Origin: Halostella salina
GTDB taxonomy: Archaea; Halobacteriota; Halobacteria; Halobacteriales; Natronoarchaeaceae
Length of the DNA: 64,000 nucleotides
NCBI RefSeq assembly: GCF_003675855.1
Contig: NZ_RCIH01000002.1
Coordinates: 169,654 to 233,653, forward strand
Reading direction: 5' to 3'
Shown: one piece after another, positions 48,652 to 57,961 of the stretch
How positions within the stretch are numbered: the first letter of the stretch is position 1
How the letters are laid out: each line of letters starts with the position of its first letter
Notes under the pieces: generated by a model
Seen by the model: only the letters and a program-made list of their open reading frames with translations
Databases searched by the model: none
Told to the model about the DNA's origin: nothing
Program-made: the position numbers and the translations under genes

Positions 48652-50268
48652 ATGGGAAGCATCTCCGACCGCGTCCCTGCGACCCCGTCGAAGCCGGGGA
48701 CGGCGGTGTTCGTCTCCGGCGTCGCCAGCATGGGACTGGAGATACTCGCCGGGCGCGTCGTCGCCCCGCAGTTCGGGAGCAGCATCTACACCTGGGGGAG
48801 CATCATCGGCGTGTTCCTCGCCGCGCTGAGCCTCGGCTACTACGTGGGCGGAAAGCGCGCCGCCGTCGAGGCGACCCACGAGCAGATGGCCGTCCTGCTG
48901 GCCGCGACCGCCGGCTACGTCGCCGTGCTGATCTTCGCGGGCGAACTCCTGCTCGCCGGGGCCGCCGCGTTCCCGCTTCCGCCGCGGTACGCCTCCGTGC
49001 CGGCTATCGTCCTCCTCTTCGGCCCGCCGACGTACCTGCTCGGGTTCATCAGCCCGTACGGGGCCGAACTCACGAAGAAGGAGGGGATCGGCGCGGCCTC
49101 CGGCCACGTGTACGCCGTCGGCACCGTCGGGAGCATCGTCGGCGCGTTCGGGACGACGTACTTCCTGATCCCGTCGCTGTCGGTCGACCTGATCGCCCTC
49201 GTCTTCGGGGCCAGCCTCGTCGTGACGGCGGCGTGGCTCCTCCTCCCGTCACCGTCCCGCCGCCCCGCGGCCACCGTCGCCGTCGTGACGCTGCTGCTGG
49301 TCGCCGCCGTGCTCGCCCCCGCGGTCGGCTACTCCGTGCGCGGCGAGGTCGTCTACCAGACCCAGACGCCGTATCAGGAGCTGGAAGTGATCGACAGCGG
49401 CGACACGCGGACGCTGTACCTCGACGGCCAGCGCCACAGCGCGATGGACAAGGACGACCCGACCCGGCACGTGTTCGAGTACACGCGGTACTTCCACGTC
49501 CCCATGCTCGTCGCCGACGACGTGGACCGGGTGCTCTTTATCGGCGGCGGGGGCTTCTCCGGCCCGAAGCGGTTCGCCGCGGAGTACAACGCGACCGTCG
49601 ACGTGGTCGAGATAGACCCCGAGGTGATCGACGTGGCCAAGGAGTACTTCCGCGTCGAGGAGGGCGACGGGCTGAACATCTACAACGCCGGCGGCCGCCA
49701 GTACCTGCAGGACACCGAGAAGACGTACGACCTCATCGTCCTCGACGCGTACAAGCGCGACAAGGTGCCGTTCCAGCTCACCACCGTCGAGTTCATGCAA
49801 CTCGCCAACGACCGCCTCGACGAGGACGGCGTCCTGCTGGCAAACGTCATCTCGGCGCGAAGCGGCCCGGCCTCCAAGTTCTACCGCGCGCAGTACAAGA
49901 CGATGAACGAGGCGTTCCCGCAGGTGTACGCCTTCCCGACCGCGGGGGCGGCTTCGGTCCAGAACATCGAGCTGATGGCGACGAAAGGCGACGAGCAGGT
50001 CACCGAGGCGTTCCTCCGGGAGCGCAACCGGCAGCGCGACGTGGGGCTAAACCTGAGCGACGAGATAGACAACTTCCAGCGCACGACCGACACCGACGGC
50101 GTCCCGGTCCTGCGCGACGACCGCGCGCCGGTCGACAGCCTGCTCGAACCGATGGCCGGCCAGCGCTACGTCGTCGAGCAGACGGGCGACGGCGGCAACG
50201 AGTCCGCGGCGGCGTCGCCGTCGGTGCTCCGGGCGGATGCGGCGCGAAGTCCGGCGTTCCCGGGATAG
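48652..50268 (+). CDS. membrane-fused spermidine-synthase-like protein
   Basis: A 538-residue protein of two parts. Residues 1-220 hold about seven membrane helices with the conserved GLEILAGRVVAPQFGSSIYT near the start and SPYGAELTKK in a loop. Residues 240-470 form an aminopropyltransferase-like Rossmann fold: FIGGGGFSGPKRFAAEY, VDVVEIDPEVIDVAKEYF and DLIVLDAYKRDKVPF. Polyamine-synthesis residues appear altered (YKRDK in place of D(S/T)xDP), so it may act on another substrate. The tail is low-complexity. Start ATG 48652 gives the natural N-terminus. Confidence 0.85.
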   Translation: MGSISDRVPATPSKPGTAVFVSGVASMGLEILAGRVVAPQFGSSIYTWGSIIGVFLAALSLGYYVGGKRAAVEATHEQMAVLLAATAGYVAVLIFAGELLLAGAAAFPLPPRYASVPAIVLLFGPPTYLLGFISPYGAELTKKEGIGAASGHVYAVGTVGSIVGAFGTTYFLIPSLSVDLIALVFGASLVVTAAWLLLPSPSRRPAATVAVVTLLLVAAVLAPAVGYSVRGEVVYQTQTPYQELEVIDSGDTRTLYLDGQRHSAMDKDDPTRHVFEYTRYFHVPMLVADDVDRVLFIGGGGFSGPKRFAAEYNATVDVVEIDPEVIDVAKEYFRVEEGDGLNIYNAGGRQYLQDTEKTYDLIVLDAYKRDKVPFQLTTVEFMQLANDRLDEDGVLLANVISARSGPASKFYRAQYKTMNEAFPQVYAFPTAGAASVQNIELMATKGDEQVTEAFLRERNRQRDVGLNLSDEIDNFQRTTDTDGVPVLRDDRAPVDSLLEPMAGQRYVVEQTGDGGNESAAASPSVLRADAARSPAFPG

Positions 50269-50390
50269 CTTCCTCGCGGGTGGCGGCGACGCGACCCCTG
50301 ATCATGCAGTCGGTTGTCCCCCTTTTCCGTCATTTGCCGGACGAGTCGGCGGGCCCCGGAGCCGACGCACAACGGACCGTTTCACAACGC

Positions 50391-50410
50391 ATTTATTTCG
50401 AATCGAAATA
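50391..50410 (+). promoter_or_regulatory. TATA box with overlapping palindrome of the MATE gene
   Basis: ATTTATTTC forms the TATA box, centred 25 bases before the GTG at 50420. It overlaps a palindrome, arms TATTTCGA and TCGAAATA around one A (50394-50410), the ideal place for a repressor. Confidence 0.65.
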
Positions 50411-50419
50411 GTACCGGCA

Positions 50420-51865
50420 GTGCGACGCGTTCCGAACCCCGTCCGACTTGTCGTCCTCTGGATCGGCCTCGCGCTGGCCCGTGCGGGCCTGATCTCCGCC
50501 GACCGGGTCCGCCGGACGACGGACCTGGCGTGGCCGCGGATCCTCACCGGGATCGCCCGGATGTCGAAGAACGCCGTCGACGTGGCGATGGTGGGGGTGG
50601 CTGTCGGGCCGCTCGCCATCGCCGGCGTCGGCTTCGCGTCGCCGTACTGGGGCGTCGCCTTCTCGCTGGGCGGCGGCTTCGCCGGCGGCACCATCGCGCT
50701 GGTCTCCCAGCGCTACGGGGCCGACGCCCACGGCGAACTCGGGCAGGCGATCCGCACGAGCGCCGCGCTCGTCCTCGCGGTGACCGTGCCGGTCGCCGCC
50801 GCCTTCTCCCTGTTCCCGGCCGAGCTCGTCGGCGTGATGACCGACGATCCCCGGACGATCGAACTCGGCGCGGACTACCTCCGGGTGCTCGCGCTCGGCG
50901 TCCCCTTCGCCGGGCTCAACCTCGTCGGCAGCCGGATCTACATCGGCATGGACGACGCGTACACGCCCATGCTCGTCCGGGCCGGCGGCGCGGTCGCCAA
51001 CGTCGCCGTCAACGCCGTCCTGATCTTCGGGCTGGGGATGGGCGTCGTCGGCGCGGCGCTGGGCACGGTCGTCGCGAACGTCCTCGTCACCGCGACGTTC
51101 GCCGCGGGCCTCGCGGCGGGGCGGCTCCCGCTGACCGGCGACCTGGGCGTCCGGGTGCGCGTCCTCGGGCGCTACGTCGACCGGGGCGTCCTGCGGGACC
51201 TCTTCGACATCGGCCTCCCCGTCGTCGGCCGGAACCTCGTGTGGACGGTCGCGAAGTTCCCGATGCTGGCCATCGTCGGCCTGTTCGGGCCGACGGTGGT
51301 CGCGGGCTACGTCATCGCCCGCCGGATCTGGGGGATCATGAACACGCCGGGCTGGGGCTTCGGGCTCGCAGCGTCCAGCCTCGTCGGGCAGGAACTCGGC
51401 GGCGCGGACGAGGTCGCCGCGGAGGCGTACGCCCGCGACGTGATCCGGTTTGCCGTGGCGACGTACGCCGTCGCGGCGGTCGCCATCGGCCTGTTCGCCC
51501 GGCCCATCGTCGTCTCGTTCGTCGGCGACGCCGGTGACCCGTCCGTGCCGGTCGCGGTCGCGTTCGTGTACGTCGCCTGCGTCGCCTCGATCCCGCAGGC
51601 GGTCAAAGGGGCGGCCGCCGGCCCGCTGGACGCCAGCGGCGACACGCGCTGGCCGTTCTACAGCCAGGCGATCGGGATGTTCCTGGTCGCGCTCCCGCTC
51701 GCCTACCTCGGCGCGACGACGGCGCTGGGGATCGCCGGCCTCTACCTCGCCTTTGTCGCCGAGACGGCCGTCCCGGCGGCGATCAACTACCGCCGCTTCG
51801 CCACCGGGAAGTGGAAGTCGATCAGCCGGGAGTTCCGGCCGGACGCCGCGCCCGCGGACGACTGA
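50420..51865 (+). CDS. MATE-family efflux transporter
   Basis: A 481-residue exporter with twelve predicted helices in two related halves. The first half has MSKNAVDVAMVGVAVGPLAI, the second GLPVVGRNLVWTVAKFPMLA, each the family start of a bundle. MATE proteins expel cationic drugs, dyes or metabolites using Na+ or H+. The GTG at 50420 (MRRVPNPVRLVV) fits the TATA spacing; earlier parts of the frame are Arg-rich and not credible. The overlapping palindrome suggests substrate-induced derepression, but no repressor gene is adjacent. Confidence 0.9.
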   Translation: MRRVPNPVRLVVLWIGLALARAGLISADRVRRTTDLAWPRILTGIARMSKNAVDVAMVGVAVGPLAIAGVGFASPYWGVAFSLGGGFAGGTIALVSQRYGADAHGELGQAIRTSAALVLAVTVPVAAAFSLFPAELVGVMTDDPRTIELGADYLRVLALGVPFAGLNLVGSRIYIGMDDAYTPMLVRAGGAVANVAVNAVLIFGLGMGVVGAALGTVVANVLVTATFAAGLAAGRLPLTGDLGVRVRVLGRYVDRGVLRDLFDIGLPVVGRNLVWTVAKFPMLAIVGLFGPTVVAGYVIARRIWGIMNTPGWGFGLAASSLVGQELGGADEVAAEAYARDVIRFAVATYAVAAVAIGLFARPIVVSFVGDAGDPSVPVAVAFVYVACVASIPQAVKGAAAGPLDASGDTRWPFYSQAIGMFLVALPLAYLGATTALGIAGLYLAFVAETAVPAAINYRRFATGKWKSISREFRPDAAPADD

Positions 51866-51883
51866 CTGCGGCGAGCGCGAGAG

Positions 51884-53071
51884 TCACTCCGCGCCGCCCG
51901 GCGTGTCGCTCTCGCGCACGGACGCCGAGGAGCCGGGCGAGTCGTCGGACCGGTCCGGCTCGGCCCCGACGTCCCCTTCGGATTCGGTCGTCGTATCACC
52001 CGTAGAACTCCCGTCCCCGGTGCCGCCGTCCGGGTCCGTTCCACCGTCCGTGTCCGCGCCGCCGTCCTCGGCCAGCGTCGACTGCCGGTAGCCGCCCGTC
52101 TCCGCCGACAGCAGGTCGACCCCCTCGGAGAGCAAGGCGACCGCGAGCGGGCCGGCGATGATCCCGACCGGGCCGAGGCTGAGCAGGCCGCCGGTGAAGC
52201 CGATGAAGTACAGCGTGCTCGGCATGTCGGCGCTCCGCCGGGCGAGGCGCGACCGGATCACCACGTCCGGCAGGTAGCCGACGAAGACGGCCCCGGCGAT
52301 GCCGACGATCGCCGCGGCGGCGACCTCGCCGGCGAGCAGTTCGTACGCGACCAGCACGCCGAGCAGCACGCTCGGGCCGACGATGGGGAGGAACTGGAGG
52401 ACGCCGGCGACGACGGCGAGCGTCACCGCGCCGGAGTAGCCGAGCGCGAGAAAGAGCACGAGCGCGACGACGAACGTGCCCAGGGCGGTCGCCGCCTGGA
52501 GCACGTAGATGGCGAACAGCGTCGACCGGGCGCGCTCGTGGAGCGCCGCGACCACGTCGCGGTACTCGACGGGCACCGTCCCGACGACGGCGCGGTACGC
52601 CCGGTCCGAACCGAGCAGGAAGCCGAACACGACGAAGCCAAACAGCGCGAACTTGATCGCCAGCACCGGCGTCGCGGCCGCCACGTCGACGGCGATGTCG
52701 CCGAGGTACGACGCGAGGACCGTCTGTACCTCGCCGGCCGGGATCACCCGGCTGTAGCCGAGGAACTCGACCTCGACCGCCGACGGGAGGCTCCGGAACA
52801 GGTCCAGCAGCTGGTCCCGGCGGCGGTACAGCACGGCGACCAGCGGCGTGAACACGGTCAACGCGGCAAGGAATGCGAGCGTCGACGTGAGCGCGCTCGC
52901 CCACCACTCGGGGACGCCGCGGGCGACGAGCCAGCGGTACACCGGCGCGAAGACGGCCGCGACCGTGACCGCGAAAAACACCGTTGCGAGCACGTCCCAC
53001 AGGATCGCCGCTGCGACGAGGGCGAGGGCGACGACGACGCCCGAGAGAACGTATCTACGACTGCGTGACAC
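51884..53071 (-). CDS. AI-2E family transporter (PerM-like)
   Basis: A 395-residue membrane protein of the AI-2E exporter superfamily. It has about eight helices in the typical order: two near the start, a long cytoplasmic loop (YRRRDQLLDLFRSLPSAVEV), then clustered helices with FLPIVGPSVLLGVLVAYELL and GPVGIIAGPLAVALL. The last 65 residues are Asp/Gly/Ser/Thr-rich and disordered, a haloarchaeal addition. The start is GTG 53071. Substrate unknown; relatives transport small signals or exchange Na+ for H+. It is convergent with the MATE gene. Confidence 0.82.
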   Translation of the reverse strand: MSRSRRYVLSGVVVALALVAAAILWDVLATVFFAVTVAAVFAPVYRWLVARGVPEWWASALTSTLAFLAALTVFTPLVAVLYRRRDQLLDLFRSLPSAVEVEFLGYSRVIPAGEVQTVLASYLGDIAVDVAAATPVLAIKFALFGFVVFGFLLGSDRAYRAVVGTVPVEYRDVVAALHERARSTLFAIYVLQAATALGTFVVALVLFLALGYSGAVTLAVVAGVLQFLPIVGPSVLLGVLVAYELLAGEVAAAAIVGIAGAVFVGYLPDVVIRSRLARRSADMPSTLYFIGFTGGLLSLGPVGIIAGPLAVALLSEGVDLLSAETGGYRQSTLAEDGGADTDGGTDPDGGTGDGSSTGDTTTESEGDVGAEPDRSDDSPGSSASVRESDTPGGAE

Positions 53072-53143
53072 GTTCGCCCCTCACGGCCGGACGGCAAAAC
53101 GTTTCCGCCGGGGGACGGCCGCTCGCCGTCCCGGATCACGGAG

Positions 53144-53150
53144 GTTAAGA
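53144..53150 (+). promoter_or_regulatory. TATA-like box of the thiB gene
   Basis: GTTAAGA centred 27 bases before ATG 53174. No thiamine-pyrophosphate riboswitch can be recognised in the short leader, in keeping with protein-based control. Confidence 0.45.
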
Positions 53151-53173
53151 CTACCGAGTGCAACCACCGGGTA

Positions 53174-54280
53174 ATGAGACGGCGCAGGTTCCTGACGGCG
53201 ACCGCGGGCGTCGCCGCCACGACGGTCGCAGGGTGTATCACGCAGTCCGACGACGGCGACGACAGCGGGAGCGGCGACGGCACGCTGACGACGCCCGAGA
53301 GCTTCGAGGGCGAACTCACCGTCGCCACCTACGGGGCGTTCGTCGACTCGCCGAGCACCAGCCCCGGCGGGTGGGTGAAGGAGGCGTTCGAGGAGGAGTA
53401 CCCGGACGTGACCCTGAACTGGGAGGTCGCGGAGAACGGCGTCACCGAGTTCGTCCAGCGCGCGTCGCGGGACGCGAGCATCGACGCCGACGTGTACCTC
53501 GGGCTGAACGTCGACGACCTCGTCGTCGCGGACCGCGAACTCGACGACTCGCTGTTCATGAGCAGCGACGCCTACGCGCTGGACAACGGCGACGCAGTGC
53601 GGGACGACCTCCGCTTCGACCCGCAGTCCCGCGCGGTCCCCTACGACACCGGCTACATCACGCTCGTGTACGACGAGAACGAGGTCGACGAGCCGACCTC
53701 GCTCGACGCCCTGACGACCGACCCCTACCAGGGGACGCTGCTGGCCCAGAACGCCCAGTCCAGCGACCCGGGCCGGGCGTTCATGCTGTGGACGGTGAAC
53801 CAGTACTCGGCCGACGGCTACCTCGACTACTGGCGGGACCTGGTCGACAACGACGTGCGTATCTTCGGCTCGTGGGGCGACGCGTACGATGCCTACAGCC
53901 AGGGCCAGCGCCCGATGGTCGTCTCCTACTCGACGGACCAGGTGTACGCGAACCGGAACGACCAGGACATGAGCCGCCATCAGGTCGCGTTCCCGAACGG
54001 GCAGGCGTACGCCAACCCCGAGGGGATGGCCGTGTTCGAGGCCAGCGACAGCCCGGCGCTCGGCTTCGAGTTCCTCGACTTCGTCCTCTCGCCGGCGGCA
54101 CAGGGCGAGATCGCCGTCCGCAACGTCCAGTTGCCCGCGACGGACCACGCCGACCTGACCGACGAGTTCGACCAGTACGCCCTCGAACCCGACGAGGCCG
54201 TGGTGTTCGACTACGACGAACTGGCCGGCAACCTCGACGGCTGGGTCAGCGAGTGGGCCCGCGAGATCGCCGGGAACTAA
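53174..54280 (+). CDS. thiB: thiamine-type ABC binding lipoprotein
   Basis: A 368-residue exported binding protein. The signal, MRRRRFLTATAGVAATTVAG, has twin arginines and ends at a lipobox cysteine (AGCITQ). The mature domain follows the ThiB/TbpA pattern: GELTVATYGAFVDSPSTSPG, EEYPDVTLNWEVAENGVTEF and SRAVPYDTGYITLVYDENEV. The segment WGDAYDAYSQGQRPMVVSYS lies near the ligand pocket. It heads a three-gene importer operon. Closely related folds bind iron or spermidine, so thiamine is probable rather than certain. Confidence 0.82.
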   Translation: MRRRRFLTATAGVAATTVAGCITQSDDGDDSGSGDGTLTTPESFEGELTVATYGAFVDSPSTSPGGWVKEAFEEEYPDVTLNWEVAENGVTEFVQRASRDASIDADVYLGLNVDDLVVADRELDDSLFMSSDAYALDNGDAVRDDLRFDPQSRAVPYDTGYITLVYDENEVDEPTSLDALTTDPYQGTLLAQNAQSSDPGRAFMLWTVNQYSADGYLDYWRDLVDNDVRIFGSWGDAYDAYSQGQRPMVVSYSTDQVYANRNDQDMSRHQVAFPNGQAYANPEGMAVFEASDSPALGFEFLDFVLSPAAQGEIAVRNVQLPATDHADLTDEFDQYALEPDEAVVFDYDELAGNLDGWVSEWAREIAGN

Positions 54281-54304
54281 CCCGCAGGCGTTCCAGCATC
54301 CAGC

Positions 54305-56131
54305 GTGAGTCGCACAGGTCGGGCCGTCGCGGCGCTCGAACACCACGCCGTCGGCACGGTCGCCGTCGCGGCGGCCGTCACCGTCGCGCTCGTCTTCTAC
54401 CTGCCGGTGGGGATCGTGCTCTCCGAGGCGGTGACGGTCGTGCCGGGGGTTCCGCCCGGCGTCTCGGTCGCGCCGCTGATCGACGTGCTGACCGACGAGT
54501 TCTACGTCGGCGCGCTGGCCGGCGTCGCGGCCGACCCGCTCGCCGTGGGGCGACACGCCGGGAACGTCCTCGACTGGGCGGACGCGTTCCTCGCCGGCGA
54601 GACCGGCCTCCCCGAGTTCGGGCTGTTCGGGTTCACCGCGTATCAGGCGCTCGTCTCGACCGTCGCGAGCGTCGCGCTCGGGCTGCCGGGGGCGTACGTC
54701 CTCGCCCGGTTCGAGTTCCCCGGCCGGCGGACGCTCCGCTCGCTGACGATCCTCCCCTTCATCCTCCCGTCGGTGATGGTCGCGATCGGCTTCGTCGCCA
54801 CGTTCGGGCGGGAGGGCCTCCTGAACAACTCGCTCGCGGCCGTCGGCCTCCCGCCCGTCGACCTCATCGGCAGCCTGACCGTCGTGGTCGTCGCCCACGC
54901 CTTTTACAACGCGCCGCTGGTCACCCGGGTCACCGTGGCGGCGTGGGAGACGGTCGACGCCCGCGCCGTCGAGACGGCCCGGAGCCTCGGGGCGAGCCGC
55001 CGCCGCGCGTTCGTCGATGTGGTCGTCCCGCAACTGCTCCCGGCGGTGCTGACCGGGGCGCTGCTGACGTTCGTGTTCACGTTCATGACGTTCCCCATCG
55101 TGCTGGCGCTGGGCGGGCTGGATCTCGCCACCGTCGAAGTGTGGGTGTACGCGCTCCTGCGGAACCTGAACTACGAGGAGGCGGCCGCGCTGGCCGTCCT
55201 CGAAACCGCCGTGTCGCTGGCGCTGACGTACGCCTACCTCCGGTACGAGGCGGCACAGGCGTCGGGGAGCCGGGGCGCGACCCCGCCCGACCGCGTCCCG
55301 CTCGTCCCGTCGCCCCGCGCGCTGCTGTCGCCGAGCCGGCTCGCCGTCCTCGCGTACGCCGCCGTCGCCGCGCTGGTGTTTCTCGGCCCCATCGTCAGCA
55401 TGGTGTGGACGAGCGTCGCCGGGCCGGACGGCCCGACGCTCGCGTACTACGAGTTCCTCGTGCAGCGGCAGGTCGAGGGCACCGCCGTCCAGACGAAGCC
55501 GTGGCCGGCGGTCCGCAACTCGCTGACCTTCGCGCTCGGCACGCTCGCCGTCGCGCTCCCGATGGGCGTCGCCGTCGCGCTGGTGACGACCCGCGAGTTC
55601 CGCGGCCGGACCGTGCTCGGCGCGATAGCGATGGGACCGATCGCCGTCTCCGGCATCGTCACGGGCGTCGGCCTCCTGCTCGGGCCCGTGTTCGGGATCC
55701 CCCTCGGCGGCGGCTACCGCCTGCAGGTGACCGGCGCGGTCGCGGTCGTCGCGGCCCACGCCGTCGCCGCGTACCCCTTCGTCACGCGCTCGGTCGCGCC
55801 GCCCCTCCGACGGCTGGACCCGGCGATGGTCGAATCGGCGCGGGCGCTCGGAGCCAGCCGCGCCCGGGCGCTGCTGGACGTGGAACTGCCGCTTATCGCC
55901 GCCGGCGTCGTCGCGGGCGCGGCCTTTGCCTTCGCCATCAGCGTCGGCGAGTTCGATTCGACGGTCATACTTGCGGAGGGCGCGGACAGCTACACGATGC
56001 CTGTCGCAGTCGAGCGCTACCGCGGCCGCCGGCTCGGGCCGGCGACCGCGATGGGCACCGTCCTGCTCGCCGTCACGAGCGCCAGCTTCGTCGTCATCGA
56101 CCGCCTCGGGGGGCGGTTCGAGCGTGGTTGA
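54305..56131 (+). CDS. thiP: thiamine-type ABC permease (two fused halves)
   Basis: A 608-residue permease with two binding-protein-dependent transport domains in one chain. Each carries the EAA loop that docks the ATPase: VETARSLGASRRRAFVDVVV (near residue 220) and VESARALGASRARALLDVEL (near 510). About twelve helices are expected. The double structure is that of ThiP and FbpB. The start is GTG 54305, 24 bases after thiB. Its stop overlaps the ATPase gene by eight bases. Confidence 0.88.
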   Translation: MSRTGRAVAALEHHAVGTVAVAAAVTVALVFYLPVGIVLSEAVTVVPGVPPGVSVAPLIDVLTDEFYVGALAGVAADPLAVGRHAGNVLDWADAFLAGETGLPEFGLFGFTAYQALVSTVASVALGLPGAYVLARFEFPGRRTLRSLTILPFILPSVMVAIGFVATFGREGLLNNSLAAVGLPPVDLIGSLTVVVVAHAFYNAPLVTRVTVAAWETVDARAVETARSLGASRRRAFVDVVVPQLLPAVLTGALLTFVFTFMTFPIVLALGGLDLATVEVWVYALLRNLNYEEAAALAVLETAVSLALTYAYLRYEAAQASGSRGATPPDRVPLVPSPRALLSPSRLAVLAYAAVAALVFLGPIVSMVWTSVAGPDGPTLAYYEFLVQRQVEGTAVQTKPWPAVRNSLTFALGTLAVALPMGVAVALVTTREFRGRTVLGAIAMGPIAVSGIVTGVGLLLGPVFGIPLGGGYRLQVTGAVAVVAAHAVAAYPFVTRSVAPPLRRLDPAMVESARALGASRARALLDVELPLIAAGVVAGAAFAFAISVGEFDSTVILAEGADSYTMPVAVERYRGRRLGPATAMGTVLLAVTSASFVVIDRLGGRFERG

Positions 56132-57170
56132 CCTGCACGTCGACGCCGTCTCGAAGCGCTACGGCGGGACGACGGCGCTCGACGGCGTCGACCTGGAGGT
56201 GAACGACGGCGAGTTCTTCACGCTCGTCGGCCCCTCGGGCTGCGGGAAGACGACGACGCTGCGAACGATCGCCGGCTTCGAGTCCCCGACCGAGGGGGTC
56301 GTTCGCTTCGGCGACCGCGAGATGACTGGGGTGCCGCCGGAGGACCGCGACGTGGGGGTCGTGTTCCAGTCGTACGCGCTCTTTCCGCACATGACCGTCG
56401 CGGAGAACGTCGCCTACGGCCTGCGCTTCCGCGACCCGCCCGGCGACGCGACGACCGACGAGCGCGTCGCCGAACTGCTCGACCTCGTCGACCTCCCCGG
56501 GATGGGCGACCGCGACCCCGAGGAGCTGTCGGGCGGCCAGCAGCAGCGCGTCGCGCTGGCCCGCGCGCTCGCCCCCGGCCCGGAGGTGCTGCTGCTCGAC
56601 GAGCCGATGAGCGCGCTGGACGCCCGCCTCCGCGAGCGTCTCCGCCGGCAGGTGAAGGCGATCCAGTCGGAACTGGGGATCACGACCGTCTACGTCACCC
56701 ACGACCAGGCGGAGGCGCTGGCGATATCCGACCGCGTCGCCGTGCTGCACGACGGCCGCGTCGAGCAGGTCGGCACGCCGGAGGACGTGTACCGCCGCCC
56801 CCAGCGCCGCTTCGTCGCGGAGTTCGTCGGCGAGAACAACGTGTTCGCGGGCCGGGTCACCGGCAGCGACGCCGCCGGCACCACCGTCGACGTGAACGGG
56901 CGCTCGCTCCGGCTCCCGCCGGTCGAGGCGAGCGCGGGGGACACGATGACGTTCTGCGTCCGCCCGGCGGCGCTGTCGACGGAGAAGGTGACCAACCAGC
57001 TCACCGCGACGGTGCGGACCGCGGAGTTCCTCGGCGAGGCGGTGCGGGTCCACGCCGACTGGAACGGCCGGGAGCTGGTCGTCCGCCTCCCGGACGCGCC
57101 CGACGGCGACGCGGTGACGGTCGGGTTCGACCCCGCGGACGTACACGTGTTGCCCGACGAAGCGCGGTGA
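56124..57170 (+). CDS. thiQ: thiamine-type ABC ATPase
   Basis: A 348-residue importer ATPase. The Walker A motif is GPSGCGKTTTLRTIAGFE, the Q-loop VVFQSYALFPHMTVAENVAY, the ABC signature EELSGGQQQRVALARALA and Walker B LLLDEPMSALDARLRERL, followed by the switch histidine in VTHDQAEA. A TOBE-like regulatory domain follows from about residue 240. It starts at GTG 56124 inside the permease gene. The chain is longer than enterobacterial ThiQ because of the TOBE part. Confidence 0.92.
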   Translation: MVDLHVDAVSKRYGGTTALDGVDLEVNDGEFFTLVGPSGCGKTTTLRTIAGFESPTEGVVRFGDREMTGVPPEDRDVGVVFQSYALFPHMTVAENVAYGLRFRDPPGDATTDERVAELLDLVDLPGMGDRDPEELSGGQQQRVALARALAPGPEVLLLDEPMSALDARLRERLRRQVKAIQSELGITTVYVTHDQAEALAISDRVAVLHDGRVEQVGTPEDVYRRPQRRFVAEFVGENNVFAGRVTGSDAAGTTVDVNGRSLRLPPVEASAGDTMTFCVRPAALSTEKVTNQLTATVRTAEFLGEAVRVHADWNGRELVVRLPDAPDGDAVTVGFDPADVHVLPDEAR

Positions 57171-57253
57171 ACACTGGCTGCCGTGTGTGTCGCGTCCGTT
57201 ACAGATCCGCGTTTCAGCGAACCGTTTAGTCGGTCGCGTCCCACGATCGCACG

Positions 57254-57961
57254 ATGCCACCCACCGAAACCGCACTCGTGGTCGGTGTCGGTCCCGGAGT
57301 CGGCGAATCCGTCGCACGCCGCTTCGACGCAGAGGGTGTCGGCGTCGGCCTGCTCGCCCGCTCGGCGGACTTCCTCGACGACCTCGCGACCGACCTCGAC
57401 GACGCGACGGCCCTCCACCTCGACGCGACCGACGCGGACGCGCCGGACCGGGCGCTGTCCCGCGTCCGTGAGAGCCACGGCCCGGTCGACGCGCTCGTCC
57501 TGAACCTCCCCGGTCCGGCCGACGCCGGCGGCGACGCGACGGCCGTCGATCCAAGCAACCTCCGGCGCGCGTGGGCCCAACAGGTGCCGATCGCCCTCCG
57601 GTTCATTCGCGCAGCCGAACCCGACCTGCGCGACGGCGGGACCGTCGTCGTCACCAACTCGATGCAGTCGAAGCGCCCGAACGGGGTGAGTCCGGCCCGC
57701 GCCAGCGCCCGCTTTGCCCTCCGCGGGCTGGTCGGGTCGCTGGCCGACGGGCTCTCGGACGACGGGATCCACGTCGCCCACCTCGTGATCGACGGGTGGA
57801 TCGACCGCCCCGACCTCCGCGAGCGGTTCCCGGACCACGAGCCGTGGACCGACCCGGACGCCGTCGCCGACACCTGCTGGCATCTCGTCGACCAGTCCGG
57901 GGACGCCTGGACGCACGAACTCGACGTCCGCGCCCGCGGCGACGAGGTGCGGTTCGGATGA
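57254..57961 (+). CDS. SDR-fold protein lacking catalytic residues (1)
   Basis: A 235-residue Rossmann protein of the short-chain dehydrogenase family. The nucleotide loop is LVVGVGPGVGESVARRFDAE, suited to binding NAD(P). The NAG motif is changed (LVLNLPGP), and at the YxxxK site the sequence reads RASARFALRGL, so Tyr and Lys are both replaced by Arg. It is coupled by ATGA to a second such protein. It is likely a non-catalytic or re-purposed SDR. Family membership is clear, but reductase activity is doubtful. Confidence 0.75.
   Translation: MPPTETALVVGVGPGVGESVARRFDAEGVGVGLLARSADFLDDLATDLDDATALHLDATDADAPDRALSRVRESHGPVDALVLNLPGPADAGGDATAVDPSNLRRAWAQQVPIALRFIRAAEPDLRDGGTVVVTNSMQSKRPNGVSPARASARFALRGLVGSLADGLSDDGIHVAHLVIDGWIDRPDLRERFPDHEPWTDPDAVADTCWHLVDQSGDAWTHELDVRARGDEVRFG

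Noticed and set aside
53072..53173. Thiamine-pyrophosphate riboswitch upstream of thiB
   Set aside because: The leader is too short and no conserved THI-element core is visible; the TATA position implies a leaderless transcript.
53081..55759. 892-codon minus-strand frame across the thiamine transporter genes
   Set aside because: Shadow of thiB and thiP. The real genes have clear motifs on the plus strand and no promoter fits the minus frame.
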